A stretch of DNA of 64,000 nucleotides from Streptomyces sp. D2-8 (GTDB taxonomy: Bacteria; Actinomycetota; Actinomycetes; Streptomycetales; Streptomycetaceae): positions 310,001 through 374,000 of the forward strand of contig NZ_JAAHBP010000008.1 in NCBI RefSeq assembly GCF_023184515.1, given 5' to 3'. The translations under genes and the position numbers were made by a program. Within the stretch, counting starts at the first letter, position 1, and the number at the start of each line of letters is the position of its first letter. Positions 41,785 through 50,109 of this stretch are shown here, one piece after another. Under the pieces are notes generated by a model. The model was not told where the DNA came from. It ran no database searches and saw only the letters and a list, made by a program, of their open reading frames with translations.

Positions 41785-43497
41785 GTGGCCGGCGCGCTGC
41801 TGACGACGTCCGCCGGTGCGGCCACCCCGCTGCCGCAGCCGACGATCAAACCCGCCACCAGCTCGCCGTCGCTCGCCGAGCTGGAGAAGCGCGTCGCGGG
41901 TGCCATGGCCGGGGACGACGTCGCCGGCAAGACGAGCAAGACCTCGCTCAGCGCCGGCACCACCACGAGCCGGATCGACCCCAAGGTCATCGGCGGCAAC
42001 GAGACCACCGTCAGCACGGCCCCGTGGATGGCGCAGCTCCACTACTACGACGACCGGGGCACCTCCACCACCGGTGACGACATCGGCTTCTTCTGCGGCG
42101 GCGCCGTCGTCGCGCCGACGAAGATCCTCACCGCCGCGCACTGCGTCAAGGGCTACGACTGGAAGGGCAACGGCGCCGTCGTCACCGGCACCGCGCAGCT
42201 GCCCTCGGCCGACGGCACCGACCTGCACGGTGGCACCGTCACCGGCATCTGGCGGCAGTGGAACCACCCGTCGTACAACGCGACGACCATCGACAACGAC
42301 ATCGCGGTGCTCAGCCTGCCCGTCCCGGTCAAGGCCACGCCGATCCGGATGACGACGTCCGGCGACACCACGTCGTACAAGGCCGGCACCAGCGCCAAGG
42401 TCTACGGCTGGGGCCGCACCAGCTCCACCAGCGACGACATCTCCGAGACGCTGAAGACGGCCACACTGCCCGTACAGTCCGACACCACCTGCGCGGGCTA
42501 CTACGGCCGGGACTTCGTCAAGGGCCACATGGTCTGCGCGGGCAAGCCCGCCACCGGCAGCGACACCGGCACCGTCTCCGCCTGCAACGGCGACTCCGGC
42601 GGCCCGCTGGTCGTGAACAACCGGATCGTCGGTGTCGTGTCCTGGGGCGTGACGGACTGCGTCGCCAAGGGCGCCTACAGCGTCTTCAGCAAGGTGAGCT
42701 CGTACGTCGGCGCCGCCTACCCGCGCCTGGACGACACCAACATCAGCGGCGACCACAAGGCCGACCTGTGGGTGCGCAACGCCTCCACCAAGACGGGCTA
42801 CTCCAAGGACTCCAAGGGCACATCGTTCGCCGCCCGCCAGTCCTGGGGCAACTGGAACGGCGTCAACGTCGTCCTGCAGACCGACCTCGACCGCGACGGC
42901 TACCAGGACCTGATCTACCGGCGCAGCAGCGACGGAGACGTCTTCCGGACCCACTACGTGATCTCCAGCGGCACCTGGTCCACCAAGCAGATCGCCGACA
43001 ACTGGAAGACCCGCACCCGCATCATCACCCCCGGTGACGTCACCGGCGACTACCTGCCCGACCTGCTCTCGGTCGACTCGGCGGGCGTGATGTGGATCTA
43101 CCCGGGCAAGGGCAACGGCAGCTTCGCGCCCCGTGTGAAGGTCGGCTCCGGCTGGAACCAGTACAACTCCGTGCGCGGCAAGGGCGACTTCAACGGGGAC
43201 GGCAAGACCGACCTGATCGCCCGCAGCAAGTCGGGCAGCTACATCTACCTCTACAAGGGCACCGGCAAGGCCGGCTCGGGTGCCTTCTCGGCCCGCGTCA
43301 AGGTGCGCACGTGGGGCGGCTACAACGCCTTCGACGCGCCCGGCGACGTCACCGGCGACGGCAAGGCCGACTTCCTGGCCCGCACCCCCGGCGGCACGCT
43401 CTACCTGTACGCGGGCACCGGCAAGGGGACCAGCGAGATCTTTGCCACAAGGAAGTCCGTGGGCACCGATTTCAAGCAGTACGACATCTTCGGCTGA
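41785..43497 (+). CDS. Secreted trypsin-like serine protease with VCBS/FG-GAP repeats
   Basis: Chymotrypsin-fold protease (catalytic His in LTAAHC, Asp in TIDNDIAVL, Ser in GDSGGPL) followed by about 240 residues of FG-GAP/VCBS repeats (GDVTGDYLPDLL, GDFNGDGKTDLI, GDVTGDGKADFL), which probably bind calcium. The propeptide ends near RIDPKVIGG. The first usable start in this frame is GTG 41785, which leaves a signal peptide lacking its basic front. The natural start, GTG at 41699 with GGGGGG upstream, is one base out of frame; an extra C near 41710 would give VGRPHARGGRHRRRIRIAL. Confidence 0.85.
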   Translation: MAGALLTTSAGAATPLPQPTIKPATSSPSLAELEKRVAGAMAGDDVAGKTSKTSLSAGTTTSRIDPKVIGGNETTVSTAPWMAQLHYYDDRGTSTTGDDIGFFCGGAVVAPTKILTAAHCVKGYDWKGNGAVVTGTAQLPSADGTDLHGGTVTGIWRQWNHPSYNATTIDNDIAVLSLPVPVKATPIRMTTSGDTTSYKAGTSAKVYGWGRTSSTSDDISETLKTATLPVQSDTTCAGYYGRDFVKGHMVCAGKPATGSDTGTVSACNGDSGGPLVVNNRIVGVVSWGVTDCVAKGAYSVFSKVSSYVGAAYPRLDDTNISGDHKADLWVRNASTKTGYSKDSKGTSFAARQSWGNWNGVNVVLQTDLDRDGYQDLIYRRSSDGDVFRTHYVISSGTWSTKQIADNWKTRTRIITPGDVTGDYLPDLLSVDSAGVMWIYPGKGNGSFAPRVKVGSGWNQYNSVRGKGDFNGDGKTDLIARSKSGSYIYLYKGTGKAGSGAFSARVKVRTWGGYNAFDAPGDVTGDGKADFLARTPGGTLYLYAGTGKGTSEIFATRKSVGTDFKQYDIFG

Positions 43498-43535
43498 AAC
43501 CGCAGGTGAGCGGGTTTCACCCCGCTGTGACGAAC

Positions 43536-43576
43536 ACGGACTGTGCCCACCGCCGCACGCGGTGGGCACAGTCCGT
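43536..43576 (+). terminator. Terminator after the protease gene
   Basis: A perfect 18-bp stem, ACGGACTGTGCCCACCGC with GCGGTGGGCACAGTCCGT, and a 5-base loop. Confidence 0.9.
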
Positions 43577-43704
43577 TGTGCAACCCTTTCCCGAGTTTCT
43601 CCGTCTGACCAGGTGGGGCGACGATAGTGCGAGGAAGGGTCTTCTCCGGCCACGCCTGGCACTGACCGCAGGGGGTAACCGACCGTAGAAGAGCTGAGGA
43701 GTAC

Positions 43705-44841
43705 ATGGCTGCCGAGAGCACGCCGGACCCGGGCATACCGGGGGACACCGGCACCAACGGAGCACGTCACCGCGGCAAGGGCCGGCGCCGTAAGCCCCAG
43801 AAGCGTCACAAGGGCTTGATGATCATGGCCGGGACCGCCGCGGGCATCGTCGTGCTGGGCGGCGTCGGGGCCGGGTTCGTGTACTTCAAACTCAACGGCA
43901 ACCTCAAGAGCGTCGACATCGACCAGGCCCTCGGCACGGACCGGCCCGAGAAGGCCGACAACGGCTCCGAGAACATCCTCGTCCTGGGCTCCGACACCCG
44001 CGCCGGCGGCAACAAGGAGCTCGGTGGCGGCACCGACGACGGCAGCGCCCGCTCCGACACGGCGATGATCGTGCACGTCTACAAGGGCCACAAGAAGGCC
44101 AGCGTGGTCTCCATCCCGCGCGACACCCTCATCGACCGCCCGTCGTGCACGGACACCAAGGGCACCGAGCACCCCGCCGCCCACAGCGTGATGTTCAACT
44201 CCGCGTACTCCACCGGCGGGGCCGCCTGCGCCGTCAAGACGGTCGAGTCGATCACCGACCTGCGCATGGACCACTACCTGGAGGTCGACTTCGCCGGCTT
44301 CCAGACGCTCATCGACGACCTCGGCGGCGTCGAGATCACCACGACCAAGAGCATCGACGACCCCGAGAGCCATCTGAAGCTCAAGGCCGGGACCCACACG
44401 CTCGACGGCAGGCAGGCCCTCGGCCTGGTCCGCACCAGACACGGCGTCGGCGACGGCTCCGACCTGGGCCGTATCCAGCTCCAGCAGGCCTTCATCAAGG
44501 CCCTGGTCAACCAGTTCAAGGACGTCGGCGTCTTCTCGAACCCGAAGAAGCTGCTCGACCTCGCGGAAACCGCGACCAAGACGGTGACGGCCGACTCCGA
44601 CCTCGGCTCGGTCAACAAGCTCGCGTCCTTCGCGAACGGCCTCAAGGGCATCAAGCCGTCCAGCATGGACATGGTCACGATGCCGGTGGCCTACGACCCG
44701 GCCGACCCCAACCGCGTCCTCCTCCAGGAGAAGAAGGCCGACCAGATCTGGAAGGCCCTGGCGAACGACAGGCCGATCCCGGCGAGCGCCACCAAGGGCA
44801 CGGCGACCGGTGAGGCCAAGGGCGTCGTCAGCGGCTCCTGA
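43705..44841 (+). CDS. LytR-CpsA-Psr (LCP) cell-wall ligase
   Basis: A 378-residue membrane-anchored LCP protein that transfers anionic polymers or glycans from a polyprenyl carrier to peptidoglycan. A basic cytoplasmic N terminus precedes one membrane helix (about residues 38-60). The LCP domain has its conserved Arg/Asp residues in NILVLGSDTR, RSDTAMIVH, SIPRDT and RTRHGVGDGSDLGR. GAGGAG lies before the ATG. It belongs with the glycosyl-1-phosphate transferase at 50110, which makes the same class of carrier-linked intermediate. Confidence 0.93.
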   Translation: MAAESTPDPGIPGDTGTNGARHRGKGRRRKPQKRHKGLMIMAGTAAGIVVLGGVGAGFVYFKLNGNLKSVDIDQALGTDRPEKADNGSENILVLGSDTRAGGNKELGGGTDDGSARSDTAMIVHVYKGHKKASVVSIPRDTLIDRPSCTDTKGTEHPAAHSVMFNSAYSTGGAACAVKTVESITDLRMDHYLEVDFAGFQTLIDDLGGVEITTTKSIDDPESHLKLKAGTHTLDGRQALGLVRTRHGVGDGSDLGRIQLQQAFIKALVNQFKDVGVFSNPKKLLDLAETATKTVTADSDLGSVNKLASFANGLKGIKPSSMDMVTMPVAYDPADPNRVLLQEKKADQIWKALANDRPIPASATKGTATGEAKGVVSGS

Positions 44842-44887
44842 GGGCCGCGCCCCGAGGGAGGGGAACAAACGACGGCAACCCCCGGTT

Positions 44888-44916
44888 TTGGGAGAAGGCC
44901 CCAGTCCTGGCAGACT
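44888..44916 (+). promoter_or_regulatory. Putative promoter of rpmE
   Basis: TTGGGA (44888-44893) and CAGACT (44911-44916) are 17 bases apart, close to the Streptomyces vegetative consensus, and lie about 75 bases before the rpmE start. Confidence 0.45.
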
Positions 44917-44990
44917 GGTACGTCGGCTCCGGTTCACGCTCCCGCACCCCGCGGCGGCGACCCGGCGCCCTCCCGAACCTAGGAGACACC

Positions 44991-45212
44991 TTGAAGCGCG
45001 ACATCCACCCCGAGTACGTCGAGACGCAGGTCAGCTGCACCTGTGGCGCGTCGTTCACCACCCGCAGCACCATCGAGTCCGGCACCATCCGCGCCGATGT
45101 CTGCTCCGAGTGCCACCCGTTCTACACGGGCAAGCAGAAGATCCTCGACACCGGTGGCCGTGTGGCCCGCTTCGAGGCCCGCTTCGGCAAGGCCGCCGGC
45201 TCCAAGAAGTAG
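44991..45212 (+). CDS. rpmE: 50S ribosomal protein L31 (zinc-binding form)
   Basis: A 73-residue L31 of the zinc-containing C+ type: the ligand cysteines are in SCTCGASF and VCSECHPFY. Zinc-free paralogues are usually elsewhere and under Zur control. TTG start with AGGAGA upstream. A strong intrinsic terminator follows before prfA. Confidence 0.97.
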   Translation: MKRDIHPEYVETQVSCTCGASFTTRSTIESGTIRADVCSECHPFYTGKQKILDTGGRVARFEARFGKAAGSKK

Positions 45213-45224
45213 CGAGCTTCAATT

Positions 45225-45275
45225 CGCCGGTCCACGGCCGCGCCCCACCGAGGGCGCGCCTGGACCGGCGTTTTT
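45225..45275 (+). terminator. Intrinsic terminator between rpmE and prfA
   Basis: CGCCGGTCCA pairs with TGGACCGGCG, an inner GCGCCC/GGGCGC stem extends it, and TTTTT follows directly. This is a rare classic T-run terminator for this genome. Confidence 0.85.
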
Positions 45276-45316
45276 GGTCGCCCGCCCTTCACCCCCGTCC
45301 GTACAGGAGCCACAAG

Positions 45317-46393
45317 ATGTTCGAGGCCGTCGAGGAACTCGTCGCCGAGCACGCCGACCTGGAGAAGAGGCTCGCCGATCCGTCGGTCCACTCCGACCAG
45401 GCCAACGCGCGCAAGCTGAACAAGCGTTACGCCGAGCTCACCCCCATCGTCGCCACGTACCGCTCCTGGACGCAGACGGGCGACGACATCGGGACCGCGC
45501 GCGAACTGGCCGCCGACGACCCCGACTTCGTGGCCGAGGTCAAGGAGCTGGAGCAGCAGCGCGAGGAGCTCACGGAGAAGCTGCGCCTCCTCCTCGTCCC
45601 GCGCGACCCCAGCGACGAGAAGGACGTCATCCTCGAGATCAAGGCGGGCGCGGGCGGCGACGAGTCGGCGCTGTTCGCCGGCGACCTGCTGCGCATGTAC
45701 CTGCGCTACGCCGAGCGCGTCGGCTGGAAGACCGAGATCATCGACGCCACCGAGTCCGAGCTCGGCGGCTACAAGGACGTCCAGGTCGCCGTGAAGACCA
45801 AGGGCGGCCAAGGCGCGACCGAGCCCGGCAAGGGCGTCTGGGCGCGGATGAAGTACGAGGGCGGCGTGCACCGCGTGCAGCGCGTGCCCGCGACGGAGTC
45901 CCAGGGCCGTATCCACACCTCCGCGGCCGGTGTGCTCGTCACGCCCGAGGCCGAGGAGGTCGACGTCGAGATCAACCCGAACGACCTCCGCATCGACGTC
46001 TACCGGTCCTCCGGGCCCGGCGGACAGTCCGTCAACACCACCGACTCCGCCGTGCGCATCACGCACATTCCGACCGGAGTCGTCGCCTCCTGCCAGAACG
46101 AGAAGAGCCAGCTGCAGAACAAGGAGCAGGCACTGCGTATCCTGCGCTCCAGGCTGCTCGCAGCGGCGCAGGAGGAGGCGGAGCGGGAGGCCGCCGACGC
46201 CCGCCGCAGCCAGGTCCGCACCGTCGACCGCTCCGAGAAGATCCGCACGTACAACTTCCCGGAGAACCGCATCTCGGACCACCGCGTCGGCTTCAAGGCG
46301 TACAACCTGGACCAGGTCCTGGACGGCGATCTCGACGCGGTGATCCAGGCCTGCGTCGACGCCGACTCGGCGGCGAAGCTGGCGGCTGCGTAA
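45317..46393 (+). CDS. prfA: Peptide chain release factor 1
   Basis: A 358-residue class I release factor recognising UAA and UAG. The catalytic GGQ is in SSGPGGQSVNTTDSA, and the codon-recognition PxT motif appears as PAT in RVQRVPATESQGRIHTSA. ATG at 45317 follows ACAGGAGCC. A much longer frame upstream is only an artefact of GC-rich sequence. prmC, which methylates the GGQ glutamine, is next. Confidence 0.97.
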   Translation: MFEAVEELVAEHADLEKRLADPSVHSDQANARKLNKRYAELTPIVATYRSWTQTGDDIGTARELAADDPDFVAEVKELEQQREELTEKLRLLLVPRDPSDEKDVILEIKAGAGGDESALFAGDLLRMYLRYAERVGWKTEIIDATESELGGYKDVQVAVKTKGGQGATEPGKGVWARMKYEGGVHRVQRVPATESQGRIHTSAAGVLVTPEAEEVDVEINPNDLRIDVYRSSGPGGQSVNTTDSAVRITHIPTGVVASCQNEKSQLQNKEQALRILRSRLLAAAQEEAEREAADARRSQVRTVDRSEKIRTYNFPENRISDHRVGFKAYNLDQVLDGDLDAVIQACVDADSAAKLAAA

Positions 46394-46432
46394 GGCACGC
46401 ACGAGCACGTACGAGTACTACGGAGGACTTGC

Positions 46433-47278
46433 GTGAACCTGCTGCTCGCGGAGGTGGCCCAGGCCACCCAGCGGCTCGCCGACGCCGGCGTGCCCTCGCC
46501 GCGTACCGACGCGGAGGAACTCGCCGCGTTCGTGCACGGCGTCAAGCGCGGCGAGCTGCACTCCGTCAAGAACTCCGACTTCGACGCCCGCTACTGGGAG
46601 GTCATCGCCCGCCGCGAGGCCCGCGAACCGCTCCAGCACATCACCGGGCGCGCCTACTTCCGCTACCTGGAACTCCAGGTCGGCCCCGGGGTGTTCGTGC
46701 CGCGGCCCGAGACGGAGTCCGTGGTCGGCTGGGCCATAGACGCCGTACGGGCCATGGACGTCGTCGAGCCGTGCATCGTCGACCTGTGCACGGGCTCCGG
46801 CGCCATCGCGCTCGCCCTCGCCCAGGAGGTGCCGCGCTCGCGCGTGCACGCCGTGGAGCTGTCCGAGGACGCCCTCAAGTGGACCCGCAAGAACGTCGAG
46901 GGGTCCAGGGTCGACCTGCGGCAGGGCAACGCCCTCACCGCCTTCCCGGACCTGGACGGTCAGGTCGACCTGGTCATCACCAACCCGCCGTACATCCCGC
47001 TCACCGAGTGGGAGTACGTCGCCCCCGAGGCCCGGGACTACGACCCCGACATGTCCCTCTTCTCCGGCGAGGACGGCCTCGACCTCATCCGCGGCCTGGA
47101 GCGCACCGCGCACCGGCTGCTGCGCCCGGGCGGCGTGGTCGTCGTCGAGCACGCGGACACCCAGGGCGGCCAGGTGCCGTGGATCTTCGCCGAGGACCGC
47201 GGCTGGACCGACGCGGCCGACCACCCGGACTTGAACAACCGCCCGCGGTTCGCCACGGCCCGCAAGGCGCTGCCGTGA
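46433..47278 (+). CDS. prmC: Release factor glutamine methyltransferase
   Basis: A 281-residue SAM-dependent methyltransferase that methylates the GGQ Gln of release factors. It has the SAM motif VDLCTGSGAIALALA and the catalytic NPPYIPL. GTG start with GGAGGA upstream, 39 bases after prfA. Confidence 0.96.
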   Translation: MNLLLAEVAQATQRLADAGVPSPRTDAEELAAFVHGVKRGELHSVKNSDFDARYWEVIARREAREPLQHITGRAYFRYLELQVGPGVFVPRPETESVVGWAIDAVRAMDVVEPCIVDLCTGSGAIALALAQEVPRSRVHAVELSEDALKWTRKNVEGSRVDLRQGNALTAFPDLDGQVDLVITNPPYIPLTEWEYVAPEARDYDPDMSLFSGEDGLDLIRGLERTAHRLLRPGGVVVVEHADTQGGQVPWIFAEDRGWTDAADHPDLNNRPRFATARKALP

Positions 47279-47348
47279 GCACACCGGGCGCACCGCGGTC
47301 TTCGCGGACTTCATCCCAGCAGCACGTGTACGAGGAGGCCAGCTAAAG

Positions 47349-47996
47349 ATGGCACGGCGATACGACACCAACGACGCGACCGACCGCGTGACCGGTCTGC
47401 GCGAGGCAGCGTCCGCCGTCCGCCGTGGCGAGCTCGTGGTGCTGCCGACGGACACGGTGTACGGCATCGGCGCCGACGCGTTCTCCTCGGAGGCGGTCGC
47501 CGACCTGCTGGACGCGAAGGGCCGGGGCCGCAACATGCCCACCCCCGTCCTCATCGGCTCCCCGAACACGCTGCACGGCCTCGTCACGGACTTCTCCGAG
47601 CTGGCCTGGGAGCTGGTCGACGCCTTCTGGCCGGGCGCGCTCACGCTCGTCGCCCGGCACCAGCCGTCCCTCCAGTGGGACCTCGGGGACACCCGTGGCA
47701 CGGTCGCCGTGCGCATGCCGCTGCACCCCGTCGCCATCGAGCTGCTGACCGAGGTCGGCCCCATGGCCGTCTCCTCCGCCAACCTGACCGGCCACCCGGC
47801 GCCGGAGGACTGCGACTCCGCGCAGGAGATGCTCGGTGACTCCGTCTCCGTCTACCTCGACGGCGGCCCGACCCCCGGCATCGTGCCGTCGTCGATCGTC
47901 GACGTGACCCGTGAGGTGCCGCTGCTGCTGCGCGCGGGTGCCATCTCGGCGGACGAGCTGCGAAAGGTCGTACCCGACCTCGAGGTGGCGAATTGA
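47349..47996 (+). CDS. L-threonylcarbamoyladenylate synthase (Sua5/YrdC)
   Basis: A 215-residue YrdC-domain enzyme that makes the threonylcarbamoyl-AMP intermediate for tRNA t6A37. The motif VVLPTDTVYGIGADAF and the pocket residues in KGRGRNMPTPVLIGS and VAVRMPLHP are present. It is the single-domain type, without the Sua5 extension. The stop overlaps the TTG start of the phosphatase-like gene. Confidence 0.93.
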   Translation: MARRYDTNDATDRVTGLREAASAVRRGELVVLPTDTVYGIGADAFSSEAVADLLDAKGRGRNMPTPVLIGSPNTLHGLVTDFSELAWELVDAFWPGALTLVARHQPSLQWDLGDTRGTVAVRMPLHPVAIELLTEVGPMAVSSANLTGHPAPEDCDSAQEMLGDSVSVYLDGGPTPGIVPSSIVDVTREVPLLLRAGAISADELRKVVPDLEVAN

Positions 47997-48673
47997 CGGC
48001 CCCTGGATCGGGGCGTGGCATAGGCAACGGGGAAAGCGCGGCGGAGATCACGACGACCTTCGTGGGACTTCCGCGCGACAGCTTCCGCATCCTCCACGTC
48101 AGCACCGGCAACGTGTGCCGCTCGCCCATCACCGAGCGGCTGACCCGCCATTTCGTCAAGGAGCGCCTCGGCATCCTCGGCGGCGGGCTCGTCGTGGAGA
48201 GCGCGGGTACCTGGGGTCATGAGGGCGCGCCCATGGAGTCCCACGCGGAGACCGTCCTGGCCGACTTCGGCGCGGACGCCTCAGGCTTCACCGGGCGCGA
48301 GCTCCTCGACGAGCACGTGATCCGCGCCGACCTGGTGCTGACCGCCACCAGGGACCACCGGGCGCAGGTCATCTCCATGGGGCACTCGGCGGGCCTGCGG
48401 ACCTTCACCCTCAAAGAGTTCACCCGCCTGGTCAAGGCCATCGACCCGGCGACCCTGCCGCCCCTGGAGGAGGGCGTGGTCGTGCGCGCACGCGCGCTGG
48501 TCCGCGCCTCGGCCGCTCTACGCGGGTGGCTGCTGGCGCCGACCGCCGAGGCGGACGAGGTCTACGACCCGTACGGCGCGCCCCTGACGTTCTTCCGCTC
48601 CATCGGGGACGAGATACACCAGGCACTGGATCCGGTCGTCACGGCCCTCACCGGCGTCCCCGCAAAGACGTAA
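47993..48673 (+). CDS. Low-molecular-weight tyrosine phosphatase-like protein, Cys to Ser at the active site
   Basis: A 226-residue protein of the LMW-PTP/arsenate reductase fold with about 30 extra N-terminal residues and 50 extra C-terminal residues. The P-loop reads HVSTGNVCRSPITE. In active enzymes it is V-C-x-G-N-I-C-R-S, so the nucleophile Cys is Ser here, while the second Cys, Arg and Ser remain. The acid motif, DP, is present as VYDPYG. It may be a pseudophosphatase that binds phosphoprotein, or use Ser. TTG start overlaps the preceding stop. Confidence 0.85.
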   Translation: MTAPGSGRGIGNGESAAEITTTFVGLPRDSFRILHVSTGNVCRSPITERLTRHFVKERLGILGGGLVVESAGTWGHEGAPMESHAETVLADFGADASGFTGRELLDEHVIRADLVLTATRDHRAQVISMGHSAGLRTFTLKEFTRLVKAIDPATLPPLEEGVVVRARALVRASAALRGWLLAPTAEADEVYDPYGAPLTFFRSIGDEIHQALDPVVTALTGVPAKT

Positions 48674-48741
48674 CGGCCGAGCGCTCCTCAGGCCCCGGGC
48701 CTACATTGGTCGTACGTCAGCGTCGACGCCCGGAGCCCACC

Positions 48742-49980
48742 ATGACGGTCACCCCTGCCATCGAGACCGACGTCCTGCGCCGCCAGGACCCCGAGCTCGC
48801 CGACATCCTGCTCGGGGAGCGGGAGCGGCAGTCGACGACGCTCCAGCTGATCGCCGCCGAGAACTTCACGTCCCCGGCCGTACTGGCCGCGCTCGGGTCA
48901 CCGCTCGCCAACAAGTACGCCGAGGGCTACCCGGGGGCGCGGCACCACGGCGGCTGCGAGATCGTCGACGTCGCCGAACGCGTCGCCGTCGAGCGGGCCA
49001 GGGCGCTGTTCGGCGCCGACCACGCCAACGTCCAGTCGCACTCGGGCTCTTCGGCGGTGCTCGCCGCCTACGCCGCCCTGCTCCGCCCCGGCGACACCGT
49101 CCTCGCGCTCGGCCTGCCCTACGGCGGCCACCTCACGCACGGTTCGCCCGCCAACTTCTCCGGTCGCTGGTTCGACTTCGTCGGATACGGCGTGGAGGCC
49201 GAGTCCGGGCTCATGGACCACGAGCAGGTGCGCACCCTGGCCCGCACGCGCCGGCCCAAGGCGATCGTGTGCGGCTCGATCGCCTACCCCCGGCACATCG
49301 ACTACGCGTTCTTCCGCGCGGTCGCCGACGAGGTGGGCGCGTACCTCATCGCGGACGCCGCGCACCCTCTCGGGCTCGTCGCCGGGGGAGCGGCCCCGAA
49401 CCCGGTGCCGTACGCGGACATCGTCTGCGGGACCACCCACAAGGTGCTGCGGGGCCCGCGCGGCGGCGTGATCCTTTGCCGCTCGGAGCTGGCCGAACGG
49501 GTCGACCGGGCCGTGTTTCCTTTCACACAGGGCGGCGCGCAGATGCACACCATCGCCGCCAAGGCGGTCGCGTTCGGGGAGGCGGCAACACCGGCGTACG
49601 CCGCGTACGCCCATCAGGTGGTGGCGAATGCGCGGGTTCTGGCGGCCCGGCTGGCCGCGGAGGGTCTGGTCGTCACCACCGGCGGCACGGACACCCACCT
49701 GATCACCGCCGACCCGGCGCCCCTCGGCGTCGACGGACGCACCGCCCGGGGCCGTCTCGCCGCTGCCGGCCTGGTCCTGGACTGCTGTGCGCTGCCGCAC
49801 GGCGACGCCCGGGGACTGAGGCTCGGCACGGCCGCGATCACCACGCAGGGCATGGGCGAGGCGGAGATGGCCCGGATCGCCAAGCTGATCGGCGGGGTGC
49901 TCCGAGGCGTGACGGAAGCCTCAAGAGCCCGTGAAGAAGTGCGGGAGCTGGCCGGTGGATTTCCGCCGTATCCCGCTTGA
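48742..49980 (+). CDS. glyA: Serine hydroxymethyltransferase paralogue
   Basis: A 412-residue PLP enzyme interconverting serine and glycine with tetrahydrofolate. PLP Lys is in CGTTHKVLRGPRGG, where T-H-K-V replaces the usual T-H-K-T. The usual DMAHIAGLVAGG appears as DAAHPLGLVAGG. These changes, in residues near the cofactor, suggest a divergent paralogue, possibly with altered substrate use. ATG at 48742; longer frames are not supported. Confidence 0.88.
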   Translation: MTVTPAIETDVLRRQDPELADILLGERERQSTTLQLIAAENFTSPAVLAALGSPLANKYAEGYPGARHHGGCEIVDVAERVAVERARALFGADHANVQSHSGSSAVLAAYAALLRPGDTVLALGLPYGGHLTHGSPANFSGRWFDFVGYGVEAESGLMDHEQVRTLARTRRPKAIVCGSIAYPRHIDYAFFRAVADEVGAYLIADAAHPLGLVAGGAAPNPVPYADIVCGTTHKVLRGPRGGVILCRSELAERVDRAVFPFTQGGAQMHTIAAKAVAFGEAATPAYAAYAHQVVANARVLAARLAAEGLVVTTGGTDTHLITADPAPLGVDGRTARGRLAAAGLVLDCCALPHGDARGLRLGTAAITTQGMGEAEMARIAKLIGGVLRGVTEASRAREEVRELAGGFPPYPA

Positions 49981-50109
49981 GTCGGGGTAAGCGCACCAGG
50001 GTGCACAGCCACTCGTGCAACCATCGTCGCTACCCGGAAGTCCCCACCCATATGCGCGCATCGCTAGGGTGAGGGGCTGAGATGGCCAGCGAGACCTGTG
50101 GGGAAGCCC

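Noticed and set aside
39412..44937. A 1,841-codon open frame on the minus strand across rho, the protease and the LCP gene
   Set aside because: It is antisense to three well recognised genes and has repetitive Gly/Val/Arg/Asp composition typical of the complementary frame in very GC-rich DNA.
44810..45316. N-terminal extension of prfA
   Set aside because: It would overlap rpmE and its terminator; family similarity begins exactly at ATG 45317.
48526..48741. N-terminal extension of the glyA paralogue
   Set aside because: It runs through the end of the phosphatase-like gene and lacks SHMT similarity; ATG 48742 is a normal start.
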